Source: Salegentibacter tibetensis
GTDB lineage: Bacteria; Bacteroidota; Bacteroidia; Flavobacteriales; Flavobacteriaceae
Assembly: GCF_020164485.1 (NCBI RefSeq)
Contig: NZ_JAIQZA010000035.1
Location: 1-46,576, forward strand
Direction: 5' to 3'
Length of the DNA stretch: 46,576 nucleotides
Shown: one piece after another, positions 24,545 to 32,003 of the stretch
How the letters are laid out: every line of letters starts with the position of its first letter
Numbering within the stretch: position 1 is the stretch's first letter
Made by a program: the position numbers and the translations under genes
Notes under the pieces: generated by a model
Told to the model about the DNA's origin: nothing
The model's database searches: none
The model's input: the letters and a program-made list of their open reading frames with translations, nothing else

Positions 24545-25291
24545 ATGCTAAAGAAAAAGAAAATGAAGTTGAAGTTAGGTTTGCCCCGCACGAATCTGGA
24601 AGAGCAGTTATACAAATCCCGTAAAAAAAGGATTTCTTCTGAAAATATTCTGCTGCAAGTACAGGAAATCTTTGAGCGTGAATCAGAAAAGGAGGAAGCT
24701 ATCCTTCAGGAAATTCACGATGGAAATGACGGAATTAATAATTTTGACCTGGATTTATTAGAAAGTAATAGGATTTTTCATCTTTCAGATATTGAGAAAC
24801 TTTGTATTGATTATCGACTGCGTTTTTTAGACAGTAAATATTTTAAAGGTAAAATTCCTTATGAAACCCTGGTAAAAATTAAAACTTTAGAAAAGCAACA
24901 ACAAATTACGCTGAAGGGCTTTAAAATTGTAGCACCATCTAAACTGTTTAAACTCGAAAATGCTGATGATCCCCTTATGTTTACCCCAATGGGGAACGAC
25001 TATTTTTACCTGGTACACAAATGGGGCAATGACTTACATCCTTTGAGGAAAGTTATGATGTGGCCCTTTAAACATCTTGAAAACTTTATCGGTTTTCTAT
25101 TTGTATTAAGCTTTTTAATTGCGCTACTAATTCCCGATGGGCTTTTCTCACCGCAGCAAACCACAACCCAGTTTTTTATGATCTTTTTCTTTGTATTTAA
25201 GTGGGTTTCCGGGCTTTCTATTTTTTATGGATTTAAAAAAGGAAAGAATTTTAGTTCGGCTATTTGGCGAAGTAAATATTATAACGCCTAG
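24545..25291 (+). CDS. Conserved-looking membrane protein, function unknown
   Basis: I do not recognise this 248-residue protein. The N-terminal 30 residues are strongly basic. Residues about 30-140 are charged and helical. Two transmembrane helices follow near 180-196 (FIGFLFVLSFLIALLIP) and 208-228 (FFMIFFFVFKWVSGLSIFYG), with a short basic tail. A MWPF segment precedes the first helix. It therefore looks like an inner-membrane protein with a large cytoplasmic N-terminal part. The ATG at 24545 is used; an ATG at 24563 would remove six mostly basic residues and cannot be excluded. It is 77 bases upstream of the DUF2007 gene and may form a unit with it. Confidence 0.75.
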   Translation: MLKKKKMKLKLGLPRTNLEEQLYKSRKKRISSENILLQVQEIFERESEKEEAILQEIHDGNDGINNFDLDLLESNRIFHLSDIEKLCIDYRLRFLDSKYFKGKIPYETLVKIKTLEKQQQITLKGFKIVAPSKLFKLENADDPLMFTPMGNDYFYLVHKWGNDLHPLRKVMMWPFKHLENFIGFLFVLSFLIALLIPDGLFSPQQTTTQFFMIFFFVFKWVSGLSIFYGFKKGKNFSSAIWRSKYYNA

Positions 25292-25368
25292 AACGTTAAA
25301 CTCTGTATAAAATACCTTAAGAGCTATATTGTTCTTCGTATTTTAGATAGTACTAAAAACTATAAATT

Positions 25369-25614
25369 ATGAGTTCAGACGAATCTTACGAAAGAGTATA
25401 TACGGGTTCGGATCCCAATGTTCAATACTTACAGGAATTATTTGATAAAGCCGGAATTAACTCACGCGTTAGAAACGATTTTGATTCAGGTTTACGTGCC
25501 GGATTTGGCGGTGGCCTACCGGGACAGGTTCAGCTCTTTGTGGTGAAAAATCATTACGATGAAGCACTCAACATCGCAAAAACAACCTTCCCAAAAGATT
25601 ACAAAGATGAGTAA
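25369..25614 (+). CDS. DUF2007 putative signal-transducing protein
   Basis: An 81-residue protein of the DUF2007 family, small ferredoxin-like fold proteins named 'putative signal transducing' without experimental function. Recognised from YERVYTGSDPNVQYLQELFDK (residues 6-26), the GINSRVRNDF strand, and VQLFVVKNHYDEALNIAK near the end. No signal peptide. Its stop overlaps the start of the next gene by 8 bases, so the two are probably co-translated. Confidence 0.85.
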   Translation: MSSDESYERVYTGSDPNVQYLQELFDKAGINSRVRNDFDSGLRAGFGGGLPGQVQLFVVKNHYDEALNIAKTTFPKDYKDE

Positions 25615-25798
25615 CCTCAAAGGAGGAAAACGCAATAAATGGTATTTAATCCTGGGAATACTTTTTCTTGTTTATGGTATCTACCGACTTTATACGCACC
25701 TAACCGCAGCTGAAATCGATAATTTTGGTTTAATACTCGCGGTAGGATTTATTATTTTTGGGATCTACGATCTGTTTAGGTATTTCAAAAAAGTTTAA
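25607..25798 (+). CDS. Small two-helix membrane protein
   Basis: A 63-residue protein: a basic start (SNLKGGKRNK) then two transmembrane helices (about 12-28, WYLILGILFLVYGIYRLY, and about 38-55, GLILAVGFIIFGIYDLF) and a lysine-rich end. No family recognised. The ATG at 25607 is preferred over one at 25559 because the longer form would overlap the DUF2007 gene by over 50 bases. The 8-base overlap with DUF2007 argues that this small membrane protein works with that putative signalling protein. A bidirectional terminator follows. Confidence 0.7.
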   Translation: MSNLKGGKRNKWYLILGILFLVYGIYRLYTHLTAAEIDNFGLILAVGFIIFGIYDLFRYFKKV

Positions 25799-25834
25799 AT
25801 AAAATCAGACTAAATCACTAAATATTATTCAATA

Positions 25835-25871
25835 AAAAAGGGCATTCCGCAAAGAACGAAATGACCTTTTT
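25835..25871. terminator. Bidirectional terminator-like hairpin
   Basis: A 15-bp stem with two mismatches (25835-25849 pairs with 25857-25871) and a 7-base loop, with A-runs on the left and T-runs on the right. It lies between the converging small membrane protein gene and the fabH-like gene (stop at 25889). Confidence 0.8.
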
Positions 25872-25888
25872 ATTTTAATCAATTATTC

Positions 25889-26899
25889 TTACCAGCTTAT
25901 CACCGCACTTGCCCAGGTAAATCCGCTACCAAAGGCTGCAAGTACTACTATATCTTCATTTTTGATCTTTCCTTTTTCCCAGGCTTCACATAAAGCAATA
26001 GGAATTGACGCTGCAGTAGTGTTTCCATATTTCTGAATATTGTTATACACCTGCTCGTCGTTTAATTTGAATTTCTGCTGAACATACTGTGAAATACGCA
26101 AATTCGCCTGGTGCGGAATCAACATATCAATATCCTTCACTTCAAGTCCGTTGGCTTTTAAACCTTCCATAATTACTTCAGAAAAACGCTGAATCGCATT
26201 TTTAAAAACAAATTGCCCATTCATATATGGATAATAAGGGATATCATCTCCCTGGGGATTTTTAGCAATAATTTCAGGAACCCAGTGCTCTGTACTTGGT
26301 CCCTTTAAAGAAAGTTCCAAAGCGTGCTTCCCTTCAGAATGAAGGTGTGTAGAAAGTATGCCTTCACCGTTGTGATCGCTTCTGGTTAAAACCACTGCTC
26401 CCGCTCCATCTCCAAAAATCACCGAAACCGAACGCCCACGGGTTGTAAAATCGAGTCCGCCGCTATGGTTTTCGCTTCCAATAACCAGCACATTTTTATA
26501 CATCCCGGTTTTTATAAATTGATCGGCTGTAGAAAGTGCGTAGATAAAACCACTACACTGGTTCCTCACATCTAAAGCCGGGCAGGTGTTTATATCCAAC
26601 ATTTCCTGCACCTGCACGCCACAGCCGGGAAAATAATAATCTGGACTTAGCGTAGCAAAAACAATCAGGTCTATATCATCTTTATCAATTTTAGCACGTT
26701 CAATAGCAATTTTAGCAGCTTTCATACCCATTTTGGCGGTAGAATTTCCATCGCCTTTTTTAATGTGGCGACGTTCTTTGATACCAGTTCTTTCCTGAAT
26801 CCATTCATCATTGGTATCCATTATTTTCGCCAAATCATCATTGGTAACAACATTTTCTGGCACGTAACTACCAACTCCGGCTATTTTAGATTGATACAT
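25889..26899 (-). CDS. 3-oxoacyl-ACP synthase III (KAS III)
   Basis: A 336-residue FabH-type condensing enzyme that joins an acyl-CoA starter to malonyl-ACP. The thiolase-fold triad is intact: Cys115 in RNQCSGFIY, His263 in IPHQANLRI and Asn293 in YGNTTAASIP. The N-terminal IAGVGSYVPENVVTNDDLAK and WIQERTGIKERR are typical. It stands alone rather than in a plsX-fabH-fabD cluster. Flavobacteriia often carry more than one FabH-like enzyme, so this could be the main fatty-acid starter enzyme or a second one with a preference for branched or other starters; no gene symbol is given for that reason. Confidence 0.92.
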   Translation of the reverse strand: MYQSKIAGVGSYVPENVVTNDDLAKIMDTNDEWIQERTGIKERRHIKKGDGNSTAKMGMKAAKIAIERAKIDKDDIDLIVFATLSPDYYFPGCGVQVQEMLDINTCPALDVRNQCSGFIYALSTADQFIKTGMYKNVLVIGSENHSGGLDFTTRGRSVSVIFGDGAGAVVLTRSDHNGEGILSTHLHSEGKHALELSLKGPSTEHWVPEIIAKNPQGDDIPYYPYMNGQFVFKNAIQRFSEVIMEGLKANGLEVKDIDMLIPHQANLRISQYVQQKFKLNDEQVYNNIQKYGNTTAASIPIALCEAWEKGKIKNEDIVVLAAFGSGFTWASAVISW

Positions 26900-27036
26900 A
26901 TTCTATTGTTTAGTATATTTAGACCTTATTCCATTTAAATTTAAGCATTAATAAAAAATGGGTCCGCAATATAGTAAAGATTAACATTACTGCGATTATG
27001 ACACATTTTTATTTTTATTTTCAAAAACCACAATTT

Positions 27037-29493
27037 ATGAGAAAAATTATTTTAAGTATTTTTAGTTTATTACTGACTTTTCCTGCACTTTTTGCCCAGG
27101 AAAATTTAACCTACCAAAAACCACCACAGGAAATTCTGGATCTGGTAGATGTACCCTTAGCGCCCTCCACTATTTTGGACAGCGATGGAGAGATGATGAT
27201 TTTTCTATATCGCGATCAATACAAAACTATCGCTGAATTAAGCGAAGAGGAATTAAGGCTTGGCGGATTAAGAATTAATCCCGTGACCAATATTAGCAGC
27301 CGAGCTAGATATTATAATAATCTGGAAGTAAAACCTGTTGATGCTGATGCACCAAAGCAGGTTCTGGGACTTCCCGAAAACCCACGTTTAGCGAATTTCA
27401 ACTGGTCTCCAGATGAATCTAAGATCGCTTTTACCCACACCACAAATACCGGAGTTGAGCTTTGGGTAATGGATATTGAAAATGCCCAGGCTAGAAAACT
27501 CACTGAGGCAAACCTCAACGCAAATATGCGTGATGTGATTAACTGGTTTAAAGATAACTCTTCGGTATTAGTGAAAATGCTTCCGGAAGATCGTAAAGCT
27601 TTAATAGATACCGAAACCGCAGTTCCTACCGGGCCTACTGTTTCAGTAAGTGACGGAAAAGAAGCACAAAACCGTACCTACCAGGATTTGCTCAAGAATC
27701 CTAATGATGAATATAATTTTGAACAATTAGCCCGTTCAGAATTAGTAAAAGTAGATTTAGACGGAACTTCAGAAAAATGGATGGATGCTAAAATGTACAG
27801 TAGTGTTTCATTCTCTCCCAACGGGGAATATGTAATGCTTAATCATATTAAAAAACCATTTTCCTATTTGGTTCCTTATTACAGATTTCCTTCCGAAACA
27901 TACATTTATTCAATAACGGGAGATTTAGTAAACCAGGTTAATGACGAACCGTTGTTAGAAGACCTACCCAAAGGTTTTATGTCTACACAAACCGGAAGAA
28001 GAAGCGTACAATGGAGAAATGATAAACCTGCCAGCCTGGTTTATGTAAAGGCTTTAGACGAAGGTGATCCTGAAGTACAAGTTGATTTCAGAGATGAAGT
28101 TTTTGTTTTAGAGGCACCATTTAAAGGGGAAGGAAAATTCATCCTGAAAACAAAAGATCGTTTTTCTGGAATTACCTGGGGAAATGATGAAATCGCTATC
28201 GCTAATGATTACTGGTGGAATAACCGAAACACAAGAACTTATGTTTTTAACCCTTCTGATGCTTCAGAAAAACCTGAAGTGATTTTTGACAGAAATTACC
28301 AGGATCAATACAGTGATCCCGGCAGATTTGTAACTACTAAAAATAAATACGGTCAAAATGTTTTAAAATTAGATGGTGAAGATGCTTTTCTACTTGGAGC
28401 CGGTTATAGCGATGAAGGTCAGTTTCCATTTGCCGATAAAATTGATTTGGAAAGTGGAAAAACCCAACGTTTATACCAGTCTGAATACAACGATAAGAAA
28501 GAAACCCTGGTTGAAGCTTTGGACATTGAAGACGGAGAAATTTTGGTTAGGATAGAATCGGCTACCGAATATCCTAATTATTATATCAGGGATATAAATG
28601 ATAAAGAAGACCTTACTCAAATTACTTCTTTTAAAAATCCTTTTAAAAGCCTTGAAAATGTTAGTAAAGAAGTAATTACCTACGAACGAGAGGACGGATT
28701 AGAGCTGAACGGAACACTTTACCTTCCTGAAGGCTTTGACAAAGAAAATCCTGAAGAACATCCTATGATAGTTTGGGCTTACCCGAGAGAATACAAGGAT
28801 AAAAATTCGGCTTCACAGAACACTTCAAACGCCAACGATTTTACATATCCCTATTATGGTTCACCAATCTATTGGGTAAATAGAGGTTATGTGGTATTAG
28901 ATGATGCTTCCTTCCCAATTATTGGAGAAGGTGAAGAGGAACCAAATGACAGTTTTAGAGACCAATTGGTTGCAAACGGAAAAGCTGCCATAGACGCCGT
29001 AGCCGAAATGGGCTATGTAGATCGTAATCGTGTTGCCGTGGGTGGCCACAGTTATGGTGCTTTTATGACGGCAAACCTGTTATCACATTCCAATCTTTTT
29101 GCAGCAGGAATCGCCAGAAGTGGTGCTTACAATAGAACCTTAACTCCGTTTGGTTTTCAGAGTGAAGAAAGAAGTTACTGGGAAGCACCAGAAGTTTACT
29201 ACAACATGTCTCCTTTTATGCACGCTGATAAGATGAAAACACCATTGCTGCTAATTCACGGGGAAGCCGATAACAACTCGGGGACTTATCCTATGCAAAG
29301 TGAGCGTTATTTTAACGCGCTTAAAGGATTGGGTGCAACTGCACGTTTGGTCATGTTACCAAAAGAAAGTCACGGTTACAGTGCCAAAGAATCTGTTCTG
29401 CACGTACTTTGGGAACAGGATCAATGGTTAGAGAAATATGTGAAAAATAAAGAAGGTGGAAGCATTGAAGCTTCGGCAGAATTGAAGGATTAA
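27037..29493 (+). CDS. Exported S9-family peptidase, glutamyl-endopeptidase (S9D) type
   Basis: An 818-residue serine peptidase with a signal peptide of about 20 residues (FPALFAQ). The N-terminal two thirds form a beta-propeller (NFNWSPDESKIAFTH, VSFSPNGEYVMLNH), the C-terminal third an alpha/beta hydrolase. The catalytic residues are Ser672 in GGHSYGAFM, Asp745 in HGEADNN and His779 in ESHGYSA. The segments MIVWAYPREYK, FPIIGEGEEEPND and IARSGAYNRTLTPFGFQ closely resemble plant chloroplast glutamyl endopeptidase (from memory), which places it in S9D rather than DPP-IV. Start: the ATG at 27037 gives the signal peptide; an ATG at 26998 would add 13 aromatic residues before it. A repeat element starts 24 bases after the stop. 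Confidence 0.9.
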   Translation: MRKIILSIFSLLLTFPALFAQENLTYQKPPQEILDLVDVPLAPSTILDSDGEMMIFLYRDQYKTIAELSEEELRLGGLRINPVTNISSRARYYNNLEVKPVDADAPKQVLGLPENPRLANFNWSPDESKIAFTHTTNTGVELWVMDIENAQARKLTEANLNANMRDVINWFKDNSSVLVKMLPEDRKALIDTETAVPTGPTVSVSDGKEAQNRTYQDLLKNPNDEYNFEQLARSELVKVDLDGTSEKWMDAKMYSSVSFSPNGEYVMLNHIKKPFSYLVPYYRFPSETYIYSITGDLVNQVNDEPLLEDLPKGFMSTQTGRRSVQWRNDKPASLVYVKALDEGDPEVQVDFRDEVFVLEAPFKGEGKFILKTKDRFSGITWGNDEIAIANDYWWNNRNTRTYVFNPSDASEKPEVIFDRNYQDQYSDPGRFVTTKNKYGQNVLKLDGEDAFLLGAGYSDEGQFPFADKIDLESGKTQRLYQSEYNDKKETLVEALDIEDGEILVRIESATEYPNYYIRDINDKEDLTQITSFKNPFKSLENVSKEVITYEREDGLELNGTLYLPEGFDKENPEEHPMIVWAYPREYKDKNSASQNTSNANDFTYPYYGSPIYWVNRGYVVLDDASFPIIGEGEEEPNDSFRDQLVANGKAAIDAVAEMGYVDRNRVAVGGHSYGAFMTANLLSHSNLFAAGIARSGAYNRTLTPFGFQSEERSYWEAPEVYYNMSPFMHADKMKTPLLLIHGEADNNSGTYPMQSERYFNALKGLGATARLVMLPKESHGYSAKESVLHVLWEQDQWLEKYVKNKEGGSIEASAELKD

Positions 29494-29517
29494 AGATTAG
29501 GTTTATAAGCTTATTTA

Positions 29518-29666
29518 GGCTGTTTGAGAAGTCTTATTGTCGTCAAGCTGAACTTGTTTCAGACTTTATCCCGAATTTACTTCGGGATTCTAACATGTTT
29601 CCACAAACAACATCTTAGATCCTGAATAAATTCAGGATGACAATTTTAAAAACTTCCTAAACAGCC
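29518..29666. repeat. Palindromic MITE/REP-like repeat, copy B (149 bp)
   Basis: Inverted ends at 29518-29532 and 29652-29666 match at 13 of 15 positions and begin GGCTGTTT, as in copy A. Three internal hairpins are visible: CTGAA-N5-TTCAG near 29548, ATCCCGAA-N5-TTCGGGAT near 29568-29588, and ATCCTGAA-N4-TTCAGGAT at 29619-29638. An 18-base stretch (AACATCTTAGATCCTGAA, 29609-29626) is present in copy C on the opposite strand. No coding sequence. Confidence 0.82.
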
Positions 29667-29707
29667 TTTTCTGTTTTAAATGTCATTTATAATAACTAAA
29701 ATAGGAA

Positions 29708-29739
29708 AAGCGCCATTACCAGGGACGGTAATAACGCTT
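29708..29739 (-). terminator. Possible terminator of the TetR-AarF operon
   Basis: An imperfect hairpin (AAGCG, 2-base bulge, ATTACC, 6-base loop, GGTAAT, 2-base bulge, CGCTT). On the minus strand it is followed by TTTTCC, 34 bases after the AarF stop. Weaker than the other terminators in the window. Confidence 0.45.
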
Positions 29740-29772
29740 CTCCACAACCTAACCAATAAATAAAACCAACAA

Positions 29773-31083
29773 TTATGACATATAATCGCGGAACTTGTTT
29801 ACCTCGATCTTTGCTTCAAGATCGTGCAGTAAATTATACAGACCGAAAAATGTACGATTAATGTACAAGAAATGTTTACTTCCACGGTTTCCGTTCATTT
29901 TTCGCAATTCAGTGTCTTTACTGTATTTCTCGCTGAGTGCTGTTATTGAATTCCAGAATGTCTCATCGGCAAAATCAAATGTTTCTTCGTGAAACGGACT
30001 CGTAAACAAATTCAGCATTTGATAAAATAATTCTGAAAAATATTTGATTTCCCTTTCAGAATCGTCTTCTCTCAATATTTCCAGTTCGAATAATTTCTTA
30101 TTAAAAAACTCAGGATTATTGATGTTTTCCTTTTTCGCCAGTTCAAAATAGGGTACATAAAAATCATCGGGCACCTGCTTTATACAACCAAAATCTATCG
30201 CGATAAGGTTAGCATCCTTATCAATCAGGAAATTCCCGGGGTGAGGATCGGCATGCACTTCTTTTAAGTCATGCATTTGGAACATATAAAAATCCCAAAG
30301 CGCCTGCCCTACCTTATTAGATTTTTCCTGATCGTTATTCTCTTTAGCAAATTCGCTAAGGTGCTTCCCGTCCATCCAATCCATAGTGATAATCCGCTCA
30401 CTGGATAGATCTTCATAATACTTAGGAAACTTCAGGTTTGGAATGTGAGCACAGGCTTGAGAAATTTCTTTGCTCTGCTTTACTTCCAGGATATAATCGG
30501 TTTCCTCTAGTAATTTCCCTTCAACTTCTTTAAAATACTTTGCAGAATCCTTACCCTGAAGATTAAACATTCTGGTAGCAATGGGTTTAACCATCGCCAA
30601 ATCTGAACTTATACTATCTGCAACGCCGGGATATTGAATTTTCACAGCAAGTTTTTTCCCATCTTTCTCGGCTCTGTGAACCTGGCCAATACTGGCCGCA
30701 TTCACAGATTCAGACGTAAATTTATCGTACAGTTCTTCAGGGTAAGCTCCGTTATATTTTTTAAAAGTTTTTCTTACCAAAGGCGCAGAGAGCGGTGGCA
30801 CACTAAATTGCGCCAGGCTAAATTTCTCTACATAAGCGTTTGGTAAAAGGCTTTTTTCCATAGAAAGCATTTGTGCTACTTTAAGCGCGCTTCCTTTTAA
30901 GCTTTTAAGGCTATCATAAATATCATCTGCATTGCTTTGATCTAATTCATCGCGGGTAAGCTCAGAATCAAAAGCTCTTTTGCTGTAATATTTAAGGTAA
31001 TTGCCTCCCAACTTCACCCCGGTTTGCACCAGTTTTGAAGTTCGGCCAATCTTGCCCGTTGGTATTTTATCTATAGTTTTCAT
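29773..31083 (-). CDS. AarF/ABC1/UbiB-family kinase-like protein
   Basis: A 436-residue atypical kinase-like ATPase of the ADCK/UbiB family, whose members support quinone synthesis or lipid handling. Visible motifs: LKGSALKVAQMLS (61-73), the KxGQ motif with Ala in place of Gly (K68-V-A-Q71); NAASIGQVHRA (the alanine-rich loop); KLAVKIQYPGV with the ATP-site Lys; HADPHPGNFLID (catalytic loop); and IAIDFGCIK (DFG). No clear transmembrane helix at the C-terminus, unlike UbiB of Proteobacteria. It is 21 bases downstream of the TetR gene in the same direction, so it is probably co-transcribed and controlled by it. The physiological substrate is unknown. Confidence 0.88.
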   Translation of the reverse strand: MKTIDKIPTGKIGRTSKLVQTGVKLGGNYLKYYSKRAFDSELTRDELDQSNADDIYDSLKSLKGSALKVAQMLSMEKSLLPNAYVEKFSLAQFSVPPLSAPLVRKTFKKYNGAYPEELYDKFTSESVNAASIGQVHRAEKDGKKLAVKIQYPGVADSISSDLAMVKPIATRMFNLQGKDSAKYFKEVEGKLLEETDYILEVKQSKEISQACAHIPNLKFPKYYEDLSSERIITMDWMDGKHLSEFAKENNDQEKSNKVGQALWDFYMFQMHDLKEVHADPHPGNFLIDKDANLIAIDFGCIKQVPDDFYVPYFELAKKENINNPEFFNKKLFELEILREDDSEREIKYFSELFYQMLNLFTSPFHEETFDFADETFWNSITALSEKYSKDTELRKMNGNRGSKHFLYINRTFFGLYNLLHDLEAKIEVNKFRDYMS

Positions 31084-31104
31084 TGTAGTTTGGGGTAGAC
31101 TTTA

Positions 31105-31779
31105 TTAAGCCATTTTTTCTTTCCAGAGGAATTTTCCTAAATCTATAACCCGTTCCAGTGGGGTGTTGTCGAACACATCAAAAACAGTGTTTACCGATTT
31201 CTCTATTGCAACATCGGTGCTTTCAAATTGGGGAGAATTATCGTCCATCCAAAATTTCATTAAAAACATTAGCTGTACCCAGGTTGCTTCAGAAAATATC
31301 CTTTCTGATTGTTGTAAAGCTGATATTGCTTTGTCTGAATTTCCATCCTGAATAAGATCTGTCGCGAAAGACTTCACATTTTTTCTTAAACCTTTTAATT
31401 GTTGAAGGTTTTTTAATTGACTTTCGTGCTCTTTAAGAGAAAACAATACATAACTTCTATTTGCGGTTAGCATCTCAAAGAATGTATAATAGAAAGTGAG
31501 CATTTTTTCTCTATTAGAAAAGCTGTCAAATTCAGGACTTTTATTGATCATGTTCATCGTGTGCTCATAAAAGCGCTCCCAAATTCCTTTCTGTAATCCT
31601 TCAAAACTTCCGTAGAAATTATAGAATTCCTCTTCCTTAATTTTATTCTCCTTACAAAACTTATAAACGGTTTTAGGTCTACGCTCCTGCTCCAACACAT
31701 AATCCATATACATTGTAAGAAGCCTGTCTTTATCTAAAACCTTTTTAGTGGTTGTTTTTTTATTACTGGTTGTCGCCAT
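31105..31779 (-). CDS. TetR-family transcriptional regulator
   Basis: A 224-residue regulator. After a Lys/Thr-rich tail (residues 1-18), residues about 18-70 form the helix-turn-helix domain (YKFCKENKIKEEEFYNFYGSFEGLQKGIWERF), a divergent TetR N-terminus with FY-x-FYGSF in place of the usual YYHF. The rest is an all-helical ligand and dimer domain matching the TetR_C group that accompanies AarF kinases in Bacteroidota. It lies 21 bases upstream of the AarF-family gene. A 10-bp inverted repeat at 31808-31843, directly upstream, is a candidate autoregulatory operator. Confidence 0.82.
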   Translation of the reverse strand: MATTSNKKTTTKKVLDKDRLLTMYMDYVLEQERRPKTVYKFCKENKIKEEEFYNFYGSFEGLQKGIWERFYEHTMNMINKSPEFDSFSNREKMLTFYYTFFEMLTANRSYVLFSLKEHESQLKNLQQLKGLRKNVKSFATDLIQDGNSDKAISALQQSERIFSEATWVQLMFLMKFWMDDNSPQFESTDVAIEKSVNTVFDVFDNTPLERVIDLGKFLWKEKMA

Positions 31780-31807
31780 AACTTTTATTTCTTTTCCAAA
31801 GATAATC

Positions 31808-31843
31808 TTTTGTTTAAGTTTTAACTCATAATATTAAACAAAA
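31808..31843. promoter_or_regulatory. Candidate TetR operator (10-bp inverted repeat)
   Basis: TTTTGTTTAA at 31808-31817 and its exact reverse complement TTAAACAAAA at 31834-31843, 16 bases apart, begin 29 bases upstream of the tetR-type start codon. A further related half-site, TGTTTGTTAA, follows at 31844-31853. The arrangement fits a TetR dimer binding its own promoter, but AT-rich sequence makes short inverted repeats fairly likely by chance. Confidence 0.4.
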
Positions 31844-32003
31844 TGTTTGTTAAAATATCCCTGATGGTTAAAATTGTAATTCAGAAGTTTAGACGGGGAA
31901 GTGACTGATTAATTACAAGCTATGTCAGTTTGTCAGCGGAGTTTTAATGGTATTTTTTTTGACTATAGGTTAGCAACAATAAATAGTATTAAAACGAAAA
32001 TAT

